Source: Actinomadura formosensis NBRC 14204
Lineage (GTDB): Bacteria > Actinomycetota > Actinomycetes > Streptosporangiales > Streptosporangiaceae
Direction of reading: 5' to 3'
NCBI RefSeq assembly: GCF_001552155.1
Contig: NZ_BCQQ01000007.1
Span: 27,845 to 91,844 of the forward strand
DNA: 64,000 nucleotides
This document shows positions 8,276-15,413 of the stretch, piece by piece (the stretch's first letter is position 1; each line of letters begins with the position of its first letter). Made by a program: the position numbers and the translations under genes. A model generated the notes under the pieces. That model saw only the letters and a program-made list of their open reading frames with translations, was not told the DNA's origin and did no database searches.

Positions 8276-9684
8276 CCGGCGTCCCGGAGGAGCATCGTCC
8301 GCGCGGTCAGCAGCAGGATCTTCAGATCGCCGGCGAACGTCCAGTGGTCGATGTAGTGGTTGTCGAGCCGGGCCCGCAGCTCGATCGAGGTGTCGCCGCG
8401 GAACCCGTTGATCTGCGCCCAGCCCGTCATCCCGACCGGGGCGCGGTGCCGCAGCATGTAGCCGGGGCACGTGCGGGCGAACTGCTCCACGAAGTGGGGG
8501 CGTTCCGGACGCGGGCCGACGAGGCTCATGTCACCGCGGACCACGTTCCACAGTTGCGGAAGCTCGTCCAGCGACGTGTTCCGCAGGAACCGGCCGATCC
8601 GGCCCATCCGCTCGTCGTTCTTGACCGTCCAGCGGGTGTCGGCCTCCTGCTCGTCCGCCGGTTTCAGCGTCCGGAACTTCAGCAGCACGAACTCCCTGCC
8701 GCCGAGCCCGATCCGGCGCTGCCGGAACAGCACGCCCGGCCCGCCCTCGATCCGCACCGCGAGCGCGCACACGGCCAGCACCGGCGAGGCGAAGATCAGC
8801 AGCAGGCACGCCACCACGAAGTCGAGCGTCCGCTTCGCGTGGCGGGCGGCGGGGTCGCGGAGCCGCCAGTCGACCCGCGCGCACGGCAGCCCGGCGAGGT
8901 ACTCGCGCCGCGCCCGCGCCACCGGCACCACGTCCGACGGCGGCTGGACGAGCAGCGTCTCGCACGGCAGCTCGAACGAAACGCGCAGCACCCCGTCCAG
9001 GTGCTCGGGGTGGACGTCCTCGGCGACCACCACCAGCGTGTCGATCCCGTATTTGCGCACCAGCGCGGGCAGGTCGGGCGTCTCGCCGAGGACCGGCGCC
9101 GCCGCGGGACGTCCCGCCGCCACCTGCCCGACCACCGACAGCCCGAACTCACCGCGGTCCCGCAGGACGTCGAGCATGTGCGCGGACGTCCCGCCCGTCC
9201 CGACGACGAGCGCCCGGCGCGGCCGGGTGCGGCGGCACCGGTACGTCCGGACGGCGGCGTACACGAAGGCGCGGAAGCCGAGCGACATCGACGCGGACAC
9301 GGCCACCGCCCACAGCAGCGCCGCCACCGGATGCGGCAGCAGCACCGCCGTGACCGCGGCGACGGCGAGCGTCCGGGCGAAGATCGCCGGCACGTCGGTG
9401 AGCAGCGACGGGCTGCGGCGCGTCCGGTACAGCCCCCCCGACGCGTTGAGCACGACGACGGCCAAGGCCGCGGCGCCCGGGAGCATGGCGTCTCCCGACA
9501 TGGAGACGCCGACGGCCATCGCCCAGCCGTCCACCGCGGCGAGGCACACCGCGTACAGGCGGGCCAGCCTCCGCGTGCCCGCCGTGACCCGGCGATGCGA
9601 GACGAGAACGGCGGCACCGCCGCCCCCCGGCACGAACTCCGAAGGGCCGGCATCGGCGGAGGGACTCAGCTCCTGGGCTCTCAT
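8272..9684 (-). CDS. Polyprenyl-phosphate sugar-1-phosphate transferase (WcaJ/CpsE type)
   Basis: A 470-residue priming enzyme, the first gene of the exopolysaccharide operon. The N-terminal half has several membrane helices and a Rossmann-like CoA_binding_3 domain (RALVVGTGGTSAHML). The C-terminal bacterial sugar transferase domain shows KRTLDFVVACLLLI, VLLKFRTL, SLDELPQLWNV, GDMSLVGPRPE and GMTGWAQINGFRG, all hallmarks of the family. It transfers a sugar-1-phosphate from a nucleotide sugar to undecaprenyl phosphate. I chose the ATG at 9684 because AAGGGA sits 7 bases upstream. An earlier start at 9828 is possible but has no ribosome site. Confidence 0.93.
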   Translation of the reverse strand: MRAQELSPSADAGPSEFVPGGGGAAVLVSHRRVTAGTRRLARLYAVCLAAVDGWAMAVGVSMSGDAMLPGAAALAVVVLNASGGLYRTRRSPSLLTDVPAIFARTLAVAAVTAVLLPHPVAALLWAVAVSASMSLGFRAFVYAAVRTYRCRRTRPRRALVVGTGGTSAHMLDVLRDRGEFGLSVVGQVAAGRPAAAPVLGETPDLPALVRKYGIDTLVVVAEDVHPEHLDGVLRVSFELPCETLLVQPPSDVVPVARARREYLAGLPCARVDWRLRDPAARHAKRTLDFVVACLLLIFASPVLAVCALAVRIEGGPGVLFRQRRIGLGGREFVLLKFRTLKPADEQEADTRWTVKNDERMGRIGRFLRNTSLDELPQLWNVVRGDMSLVGPRPERPHFVEQFARTCPGYMLRHRAPVGMTGWAQINGFRGDTSIELRARLDNHYIDHWTFAGDLKILLLTARTMLLRDAG

Positions 9685-10032
9685 CGCGCGTCCCTTCACG
9701 GACAAGTACTCACCACTGAGGTGACCTGACGTGGGCCGTGTCGGGCGGCCTCGGCCAGCATCGCAACAGGCGGACACCCGAATCGCTGCTTTTAACCGCC
9801 CCCACCGCAGTCTTGAAGAGAAGATCAACTAGTGCCCGGACAGCGGCGGACCACGAAAGATGGACCGAATCGGCTCCCCGATGCGAACCTTCGCGGGACC
9901 ATGGACGTCCTAAACGATCGGACGCCCCCACCGGCCGCCCCTGTCTGCGGGCGTGCCACGAGTAAGGCCGTTCCGTAAGCGATCTTGTTGCCGTCCCGCG
10001 GCGCGGGTCCGGCGGGCTGTTGAAGGAGAACG
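9685..10032. promoter_or_regulatory. Divergent intergenic region between exopolysaccharide operon and L,D-transpeptidase
   Basis: This 348-base gap must hold the promoter of the eight-gene operon to the left and that of the transpeptidase to the right. It contains an A/T-richer core around 9790-9830 unlike its surroundings. GAAGGAGAAC just before 10033 is a clear ribosome site for the transpeptidase GTG. I do not see confident -35/-10 pairs or a long palindrome. Confidence 0.5.
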
Positions 10033-11259
10033 GTGCGAGGTAAGGCCTTGGTGATGGCCCTGGTCCTGGGGCTGGCAACCGCGTGCGGCGGCGGCGAGAC
10101 CAGCGGAACGACCGCGAAGGGCGGCGAGGACGGCACGCCGCAGGTGACGATCAGCCCGGCGGACGGGAACGGCAAGGCCCGCCCCGACCAGGGCATCACG
10201 GTCACCGCCGCGGGCGGCAAGCTCGGCACCGTCTCGGTGAAGCTGAAGGGCGCCGACGTTCCCGGCACGCTGTCCCCCGACAAGACCCGGTGGCGCTCCA
10301 AGTGGACGCTACAGCCCGGTGCCGGCTACCAGGTGTCGGCGACGGCGACGTCCGCGAAGGGCAAGTCCACCACCGCGACCAGCGCGTTCCGCGCCAGCCG
10401 CGCCACCGCCGCCACCCGCGTCAACAACGTCGTGCCGAGCGAGAACGAGACGGTCGGCACCGGCATGCCGGTCTTCGTCCAGTTCAACAAGGCCGTCCCG
10501 GAGAAGGCCAAGCCCGCCATCGAGCGCGCCATCGAGATCTCCTCCACCACCCCGACCGAGGGCGCGTGGCGCTGGCTCAGCGCCGGCGAGTCGTTCAACG
10601 GCCTGCCCTCGGTCGTGTTCCGCCCGAAGCAGCCGTGGAAGCCGCGCCAGCGCGTCACGGTCACCGTCCACTACGCGGGCCTGAAGATCGGCGACAACGT
10701 CTACGGCGACCGGGACGTCACCCACACCTTCAAGATCGGTGACTCCCACGTCATCAACATCAGCGCGAAGACCCACCGGCTCGTCGTCAAGAAGAACGGC
10801 CGCCCCGTCCGCACCTGGGGCGTCAGCCTCGGCAGCGGCGGCGACGTCCAGGGCGACGGCATCGACCACCTGCTCACCACCAGCGGCGTCCACCTGACCA
10901 TGGACCACAGCCGCCTGGAGCGCATGCGCCCGCCGGGCAAGAAGAAGGGCGACCCCGGCTGGTACGACGAGAAGGTCCCGTGGGCGACCCGCATCTCCAA
11001 CAGCGGCGAGTACATCCACCAGAACATGGACGACCCGTCCTGCCTCGGCAAGCGCAACTGCAGCCACGGCTGCGTCCGCTCACCCACCGCCGACGCCCAG
11101 TGGTTCTTCCACTGGTCCTACCGCGGCGACATCGTCAGCATCACCGGCACCAAGCGCAGCCTCCAGTGGACGAACGGCTGGGGCTACTGGCAACTGCCCT
11201 TCGCCCAATGGACCAAGGGCAGCGCCCTAGGAACCCCCATAACCACCACCCAAGCCTGA
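10033..11259 (+). CDS. Lipoprotein L,D-transpeptidase (YkuD domain)
   Basis: A 408-residue exported lipoprotein. The N-terminal signal ends in LATAC, a lipobox, with Cys at about residue 18. Two Ig-like domains follow (roughly 35-125 and 130-240), then the YkuD catalytic domain with HVINISAKTHRLVV at its start and the active-site SHGCVRSP near residue 348. It makes 3-3 cross-links between peptidoglycan stem peptides, as in mycobacterial LdtMt2-type enzymes of the same architecture. The GTG start has an AAGGAG site 8 bases upstream. Full length and apparently intact. Confidence 0.93.
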   Translation: MRGKALVMALVLGLATACGGGETSGTTAKGGEDGTPQVTISPADGNGKARPDQGITVTAAGGKLGTVSVKLKGADVPGTLSPDKTRWRSKWTLQPGAGYQVSATATSAKGKSTTATSAFRASRATAATRVNNVVPSENETVGTGMPVFVQFNKAVPEKAKPAIERAIEISSTTPTEGAWRWLSAGESFNGLPSVVFRPKQPWKPRQRVTVTVHYAGLKIGDNVYGDRDVTHTFKIGDSHVINISAKTHRLVVKKNGRPVRTWGVSLGSGGDVQGDGIDHLLTTSGVHLTMDHSRLERMRPPGKKKGDPGWYDEKVPWATRISNSGEYIHQNMDDPSCLGKRNCSHGCVRSPTADAQWFFHWSYRGDIVSITGTKRSLQWTNGWGYWQLPFAQWTKGSALGTPITTTQA

Positions 11260-11266
11260 CCCGCGG

Positions 11267-11608
11267 CTACCAGGTGGAGGGGAACATGCGGTGCTTGAGG
11301 AGCAGGTCGACCTGCTCCGCAGCCGCCTTGACGTCCCCGCACGAGCGGAGGTAGCCGGCCCGTCCCCGCTCGGTCTCGTAGTAGGCCCACAGCCCACCGG
11401 GGACGGGCCGCACCCTCACGCCGATCCCGACGTCCTCGGTGACCCTGCCCGCGTAGACCCACAGCAGCGGCGTCGGGAACCCGCGCCCGTACAGCTTTAT
11501 GCACCGCCATCCCCGCGCCTTGACTTCGAGCGATAGCGCCTCCAGATGCCGCACGGCGACCCGGCGGTCCGAGAACGTCCGCCACCGCGGGACATAGCGC
11601 CTCAGCAC
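11267..11608 (-). CDS. Small conserved protein coupled to RsbW-like ATPase
   Basis: A 113-residue protein of unknown function with no signal or membrane segment. It contains an aromatic-rich middle (LLWVYAGRV, GGLWAYYETERG) and ends with a helical segment. The GTG start at 11608 overlaps the stop of the ATPase gene by 7 bases (GTGCTGA), so the two are almost certainly translated together. GAGGG lies a few bases upstream. Genes of this size and position accompany ATPase/XRE/DUF397 sets in actinomycetes, so a partner role is likely. A much longer open frame up to 12166 exists but is antisense noise over the ATPase gene. Confidence 0.65.
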   Translation of the reverse strand: MLRRYVPRWRTFSDRRVAVRHLEALSLEVKARGWRCIKLYGRGFPTPLLWVYAGRVTEDVGIGVRVRPVPGGLWAYYETERGRAGYLRSCGDVKAAAEQVDLLLKHRMFPSTW

Positions 11609-12045
11609 GCGACCCTCGCCCACACCCACTTGCCCGGCCGGGTCTCGGTCACGCCGCACTTGGAGGCCAGGGCCTGGACGAGCGGCAGCCCCCACCCGCC
11701 CGTCCCGGCGTCGTGCCCGTCGTCCAGCGCCCGCGCGTCCGGCGCGATGTCGTCGAGCGCCAGCTCCACGACCGGCCGGACGACCGGCATCGCCGCGGAC
11801 GAGTCCCACACCGCGAGCAGGACGGTGCCGACCTCCCGCGCGAACCGGACCCGGATCTCCCGATCCGGCGTGGCCCGCACCGCATTGGCGACCAGTTCCC
11901 CCGCGATCAGCAGAACATCGCCCGCGACCTTTCCGAGCCCCCATTCCCCGAGCCGGAGTTCCACCAGCGTCCGAACCAACCCCGGCACCGTCCCGCTCGC
12001 CAAACAAGAAATGTCCAACTCGCCCGACTCCACGACTTTCACCAC
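11602..12045 (-). CDS. RsbW-like ATP-binding protein (HATPase_c_2, anti-sigma type)
   Basis: A 147-residue single-domain GHKL ATPase. The N box is visible as AGELVANAVRAT, the G1 Asp region as AVWDSS, and the G2 region as GTGGWGLPLVQAL. Family members are anti-sigma factor kinases or regulators of anti-anti-sigma proteins; many stand-alone actinomycete copies have no known target. It starts with two adjacent GTG codons (12045 or 12042), with AGGAG just upstream. It is divergent from the XRE regulator gene by about 100 bases, the arrangement of abaA/whiJ-type loci in Streptomyces. Confidence 0.85.
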   Translation of the reverse strand: MVKVVESGELDISCLASGTVPGLVRTLVELRLGEWGLGKVAGDVLLIAGELVANAVRATPDREIRVRFAREVGTVLLAVWDSSAAMPVVRPVVELALDDIAPDARALDDGHDAGTGGWGLPLVQALASKCGVTETRPGKWVWARVAC

Positions 12046-12147
12046 CTTTCTCCTGCCTTCCTTTCTTTACGTTCTCCGGACAAGCGTGGCCGCGCCGAGT
12101 TAATTTCGGAAGGTTCGTGAAGCAGATGCAACAACGGAGGAATGCAA

Positions 12148-12957
12148 ATGAGCCGCGCGGACGCACTGCGCCCCGACTTCTCGCTCTGGCATCTCATCGC
12201 CGTTGAGCTGCGCAGACAGCGTCAGATGCGGCGGATCTCCGGGGCGGCCCTGGCCGTCATACTCAACTGCGATCGCTCGACTGTCGCACGCTATGAATCA
12301 GGCGACGTCCAGCTCCCCATAGCGCGCGCTCGGATCTTGGACCGCGAATGGGACATGCAGGACCTCTTCGAGAATCTGGTCAAACACGCCAAGAACGCCC
12401 GAGACCTCGACTGGTGGGAGACATTCAAGGAATACGAGCGGCGTTCGACCCTCATCAAGACCTACGAGCCCTCACTGATCCCCGGACTCCTCCAACGGGA
12501 GAGCTACGCACGTGCCGTCTTCACCGCCAGCCGCAGGACGGACGCAACGGAGGCGGTCACAGAACGTCTGGCACGTCAGGAGATCCTCACCCGCCAAGAC
12601 CCGTGCAAGCTCATGACCATCCTGGACACAGCGGCCATCCTGCGCATCTTCGGGGACGTGGACGTGATGCGCGACCAACTCGGCTACCTTCTCGAAGTTT
12701 CCGAGCAGCCGAACGTATACCTGCGAGTGACCTCTGACCGCCTCATCGGCTACGGCGGTGTCGGTGGTGGGTTCACCGTAATGCAGACTCCCACTGGCGA
12801 CCTTGGTTACGCCACCGTCGGTTCCACTGGGCACATCTCTCTCGACCCCACCGATATCCAGGAACAGACGATACGGTATGACCAGATCGGTATGTCCTCG
12901 TTGTCCATCGAGGCATCCCGTGCCTTCATCGCCAAGACACTGGACTCGCTCTCATGA
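12148..12957 (+). CDS. WhiJ-like XRE regulator with DUF5753 domain
   Basis: A 269-residue regulator. The N-terminal helix-turn-helix spans residues 15-65 (ALAVILNCDRSTVARYESG). The DUF5753 domain follows from about 85, with the usual YEPSLIPGLLQRESYAR opening and a WWETFKEYE segment. WhiJ-type proteins repress sporulation genes and act with a small DUF397 partner encoded next door. I chose the ATG at 12148 because GGAGG lies 7 bases upstream; the ATG at 12142 is too close. The stop codon overlaps the ATG of the first DUF397 gene. This is the regulator of the eight-copy DUF397 array. Confidence 0.9.
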   Translation: MSRADALRPDFSLWHLIAVELRRQRQMRRISGAALAVILNCDRSTVARYESGDVQLPIARARILDREWDMQDLFENLVKHAKNARDLDWWETFKEYERRSTLIKTYEPSLIPGLLQRESYARAVFTASRRTDATEAVTERLARQEILTRQDPCKLMTILDTAAILRIFGDVDVMRDQLGYLLEVSEQPNVYLRVTSDRLIGYGGVGGGFTVMQTPTGDLGYATVGSTGHISLDPTDIQEQTIRYDQIGMSSLSIEASRAFIAKTLDSLS

Positions 12958-13139
12958 TCACTCAATGGCGCAAATCTACGCGATCAGAAGACCACGGCAA
13001 CTGTGTCGAACTGGCCGCACTCCCCCACGCCATCGCCATCAGAGACAGCAAAGCCCCCGACACCGGCCACCTCACCCTCACACCCCACGCCTTCACCACC
13101 CTCATCCACCGCGCCAAGCAGAACAAGCTCAACCTCTGA
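12954..13139 (+). CDS. DUF397 protein, array copy 1 (class A)
   Basis: A 61-residue acidic DUF397 protein, the putative partner of the WhiJ-like regulator just upstream; the start overlaps its stop by ATGA. It has the family landmarks WRKSTRS at the N-terminus, a CVELA segment, IAIRDSK, and a C-terminal helix ending RAKQNKLNL. It is class A by its EDHGNC segment, and the first member of cassette 1 in the tandem array. Its last codons CTCTGA merge with the ribosome site of the next gene. Confidence 0.9.
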   Translation: MITQWRKSTRSEDHGNCVELAALPHAIAIRDSKAPDTGHLTLTPHAFTTLIHRAKQNKLNL

Positions 13140-13149
13140 GAGGACGCCA

Positions 13150-13335
13150 ATGACGACATGGCGGAAGTCCCACCACAGCGACGAGACCGGCGGCCACTGC
13201 ATCGAACTGGCCGCACTCCCCCACGCCATCGCCATCAGAGACAGCAAAGCCCCCGACACCGGCCACCTCACCCTCACGCCCCACGGCCTCACCGCCCTCC
13301 TCAATCGTCTGAAGCAGGACGCCCCAAACACCTGA
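13150..13335 (+). CDS. DUF397 protein, array copy 2 (class A')
   Basis: A 61-residue DUF397 protein. It shares with copy 1 a nearly identical core from LPHAIAIRDSK to the class signature GHLTLTPH. It differs in having DETGGHC and a distinct C-terminal helix (LLNRLKQDAPNT). It begins 10 bases after copy 1, with TGAGAGGA, containing the previous stop, acting as ribosome site. Middle gene of cassette 1. Confidence 0.9.
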   Translation: MTTWRKSHHSDETGGHCIELAALPHAIAIRDSKAPDTGHLTLTPHGLTALLNRLKQDAPNT

Positions 13336-13344
13336 GTGGGAGCC

Positions 13345-13542
13345 ATGACGACTTTCCTCGTATGGCGCAAGAGCAGCCGAAGCACCCAGGGCACTTCCGA
13401 GCAGTGCGTGGAACTCGCGCAACTACCCAGCGGCATCGGCCTCCGAGACAGCAAAGCCCCCGACACCGGCCACCTCACCCTCACACCCCACGCCTTCAAC
13501 GCACTCCTCAACCACCTAAAGCACGACGAGCCAAGCCTCTGA
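13345..13542 (+). CDS. DUF397 protein, array copy 3 (class B)
   Basis: A 65-residue DUF397 protein of a second subtype: VWRKSSRSTQG, then SEQCVELAQLPSGIGLRDSK. The ATG at 13345 has GGGAG upstream; an earlier in-frame GTG at 13336 is less well placed. The 3' half is almost identical in DNA to copies 1 and 2, suggesting gene conversion or recent duplication. Third gene of cassette 1. Confidence 0.88.
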   Translation: MTTFLVWRKSSRSTQGTSEQCVELAQLPSGIGLRDSKAPDTGHLTLTPHAFNALLNHLKHDEPSL

Positions 13543-13552
13543 GGAGAAGCCA

Positions 13553-13747
13553 ATGACCATCTGGCGCAAGTCCAGCCACTCCGGCTCCGGTGGCATCGGC
13601 GGCCAAGAGTGCGTTGAGGTCGCTGGTCTGAGCGGCGGCATCGGCATCAGGGACAGCAAGGCTCCAGACGGCGGCCACCTCACCCTCACACCCCGTGCCT
13701 TCACTGCACTCATCCACCGCGCCAAGCAGGACAAGCTCAACCTCTGA
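13553..13747 (+). CDS. DUF397 protein, array copy 4 (diverged class A)
   Basis: A 64-residue DUF397 protein that occupies the class A position of cassette 2. It starts exactly 599 bases after copy 1. Its C-terminus (ALIHRAKQDKLNL) is class A, but its N-terminal half is different (GSGGIGGQEC, then GLSGGIGIRDSK). So it is either a diverged copy or a recombinant. GAGGAG overlaps the preceding stop and serves as ribosome site. Confidence 0.88.
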   Translation: MTIWRKSSHSGSGGIGGQECVEVAGLSGGIGIRDSKAPDGGHLTLTPRAFTALIHRAKQDKLNL

Positions 13748-13757
13748 GGGGACGCCA

Positions 13758-13943
13758 ATGACGACATGGCGTAAGTCCCACCACAGCGACGAGACCGGCG
13801 GCGCTTGCATAGAAGTGGCTGCGTTCCCCCACGCCATCGCCATCAGGGACAGCAAAGCCCCAGGCAGCGGCCGCCTTGCGCTCACCCCTCACGCCTTCTC
13901 GCTCCTCCTCGCCCACCTGAAGTCCGACGACGATCAGAGGTGA
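13758..13943 (+). CDS. DUF397 protein, array copy 5 (class A')
   Basis: A 61-residue DUF397 protein with the class A' opening TTWRKSHHSDETGG, IAIRDSK in the core, and the C-terminal helix LLLAHLKSDDDQR. The next gene starts only 4 bases after its stop, with the ribosome site AGAGGTGAAG spanning the stop codon. Middle gene of cassette 2. Confidence 0.88.
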   Translation: MTTWRKSHHSDETGGACIEVAAFPHAIAIRDSKAPGSGRLALTPHAFSLLLAHLKSDDDQR

Positions 13944-13947
13944 AGCC

Positions 13948-14142
13948 GTGACTTCCACCAGATGGCGCAAGAGCAGCCGCAGCACGGAGGGCACTTCCGA
14001 GCAGTGCGTGGAACTTGCGCAACTACCCAGCGGCATCGGGCTCCGGGACAGCAAGGCTCCGAACGCCGGCCACCTCGTGCTCTCCTCCCAAGCCTTCGCC
14101 ACCCTCATCACACACCTGAAGAGAAACGACCTGGGCAACTGA
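13948..14142 (+). CDS. DUF397 protein, array copy 6 (class B)
   Basis: A 64-residue DUF397 protein starting with GTG. Class B by TEGTSEQCVELAQL and PSGIGLRDSK; the tail is LKRNDLGN. It is the third gene of cassette 2. The DNA from WRKSSRS to IGLRDSK is almost identical to copy 3, 603 bases upstream. Confidence 0.88.
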   Translation: MTSTRWRKSSRSTEGTSEQCVELAQLPSGIGLRDSKAPNAGHLVLSSQAFATLITHLKRNDLGN

Positions 14143-14151
14143 GGTGAAGCC

Positions 14152-14334
14152 ATGACCGCATGGCGTAAATCCACATGGTCGGACGACTACGGCAACTGCG
14201 TGGAACTGGCCGTACTCCCCCACGCCATCGCCATCAGGGACAGCAAGGACCCCGACAGCGGCCACCTCACCCTCACGCCCCACGCCTTCACTGCACTCAT
14301 CCACCGCGCCAAGCAAGACAAGCTCAACCTCTGA
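14152..14334 (+). CDS. DUF397 protein, array copy 7 (class A)
   Basis: A 60-residue DUF397 protein, class A by DDYGNCVELA and the RAKQDKLNL tail. It begins 599 bases after copy 4 and 1198 after copy 1, which fixes the period of the array. First gene of cassette 3. The ribosome site GAGGTGAAG contains the preceding stop. Confidence 0.88.
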   Translation: MTAWRKSTWSDDYGNCVELAVLPHAIAIRDSKDPDSGHLTLTPHAFTALIHRAKQDKLNL

Positions 14335-14344
14335 GGGGATGCCA

Positions 14345-14530
14345 ATGACTACCTGGCGCAAGTCCAGCCACAGCGACGAGACCGGCGGCCACTGCATCGA
14401 ACTGGCTGCACTCCCACACGCCATCGCCATCAGGGACAGCAAAGCCCCCGACAGCGGCCGCCTTACGCTCACCCCGCACACCTTCTCGGCCCTCCTCGCC
14501 CACCTGAAGTCCGACGACGATCAGGGGTGA
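14345..14530 (+). CDS. DUF397 protein, array copy 8 (class A')
   Basis: A 61-residue DUF397 protein of class A' (HSDETGGHCIELA, then HLKSDDDQG). It is closest to copy 2 in the N-terminal half and to copy 5 in the C-terminal half, which suggests recombination between cassettes. The ATG at 14345 is preferred to the in-frame ATG at 14339 because it matches the other copies and is correctly spaced from GAGGGG. Confidence 0.88.
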   Translation: MTTWRKSSHSDETGGHCIELAALPHAIAIRDSKAPDSGRLTLTPHTFSALLAHLKSDDDQG

Positions 14531-14534
14531 AGCC

Positions 14535-14642
14535 GTGACTTCCGCCGGATGGCGCAAGAGCAGCCGCAGCGCTCAGGGCGCTTCCGAGCAGTGCGTGGGA
14601 CTTGTGCAACCACCCGGCGGTGGGTGGGAAGGGCCGCGATAA
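14535..14642 (+). pseudogene. Truncated DUF397 copy 9 (class B remnant)
   Basis: The frame opens with GTG in the same context as copy 6 and reads GWRKSSRSAQGASEQCVGL. It then leaves the family after about 24 residues and stops at 14640-14642. The family core (IGLRDSK onward) is missing. This is the third gene of cassette 3, cut off at the edge of the array, where the unrelated response regulator gene begins. A 35-residue peptide could be made but would lack most of the fold. Confidence 0.8.
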
Positions 14643-14671
14643 GCCGGGGCCGGTGTTCCTCTTGTCGCTTT

Positions 14672-15349
14672 TCAGTGACCGACGTCGTGGTCGCCGATTT
14701 CGACGAGTCCGCTCTCGTACGCGAAGATCACGATCTGGGCGCGGTCGCGCAGGCCGAGCTTGGCGAGGATGCCCGACACGTGCGACTTGACGGTGGCGGC
14801 CCCGATGAAGAGCTCCGTGGCGATCTCGGAGTTGCTGGACCCCCGTGCGATGGCGGCCATCACCTCGCGTTCCCGGTCGGTGAGGCGCTCCAGGCGGCGC
14901 GCGAGGGTGTCGTTGACGGAGCGGTGCTCGGCGAACCGGCTGACGAGCCGCCGGGTGATCGACGGTGCCAGCAGCGCGCCGCCGTCGGCCACGGTGCGGA
15001 CGGCACCGGCGAGCTGGTCGGCGGGAATGTCCTTGAGCACGAAGCCGCTGGCACCGGTCCGCAATGCCTTGTAGACGTACTCGTCCGGGTCGAACGTGGT
15101 AAGGATCAAGACCCGGACGTCCCAGTCGGATTCGGCCAGGATCCGGGACGTCGCCTCCAGGCCGTCCATGTCGGGCATCCGGATGTCCATGAGCATCACG
15201 TCGGGGCGATGCCGCCGCGCCGCCTCGATCGCCTCCAGCCCGGTCCCGGCCTCGGCGACGACCTCGATGTCGTCGTGGACCCGCAGGATCATGGCGAAAC
15301 CCCCGCGGACCAGTGCCTGATCGTCGACCACGACGACACGGATGGTCAC
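14672..15349 (-). CDS. NarL/LuxR-family response regulator
   Basis: A 225-residue response regulator. The receiver domain has the acidic pair in VVDDQALVRGG and the phosphorylated Asp in VMLMDIRMPDMDG. The C-terminal LuxR helix-turn-helix reads LTDREREVMAAIARG to TVKSHVSGILAKLG. It starts with GTG. It is 64 bases downstream of the sensor kinase gene and forms a pair with it. The likely target is the divergent MMPL exporter or the operon itself, because of a 22-bp palindrome between them. Confidence 0.93.
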   Translation of the reverse strand: MTIRVVVVDDQALVRGGFAMILRVHDDIEVVAEAGTGLEAIEAARRHRPDVMLMDIRMPDMDGLEATSRILAESDWDVRVLILTTFDPDEYVYKALRTGASGFVLKDIPADQLAGAVRTVADGGALLAPSITRRLVSRFAEHRSVNDTLARRLERLTDREREVMAAIARGSSNSEIATELFIGAATVKSHVSGILAKLGLRDRAQIVIFAYESGLVEIGDHDVGH

Positions 15350-15413
15350 GCCGCCCCCTCCTCGCCCGGCGGTTCGTCAGCGCGGGCGCGAGGCCCGGCG
15401 GCCCGTCGCCGGC

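Larger units (their letters stand above)
12954..14642 (+). repeat. Tandem array: three-gene DUF397 cassette repeated three times
   Basis: The nine DUF397 units fall into the order A, A', B three times. Class A positions start at 12954, 13553 and 14152, exactly 599 bases apart. Class A' positions start at 13150, 13758 and 14345, and class B at 13345, 13948 and 14535. The first cassette is complete, the second has a diverged A gene, and the third ends in a truncated B gene. This is what successive tandem duplication of a three-gene cassette would leave. Confidence 0.85.

Noticed and set aside
11267..12166. A 299-residue minus-strand frame over the ATPase gene
   Set aside because: Only its last 113 residues look like a protein; the rest is an out-of-frame reading of the ATPase gene. 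The GTG at 11608 is the better start.
12954..14642. DUF397 repeats as a CRISPR or non-coding repeat array
   Set aside because: Repeats are about 190 bases, all coding, with ribosome sites and family motifs. There are no short identical repeats with unique spacers.
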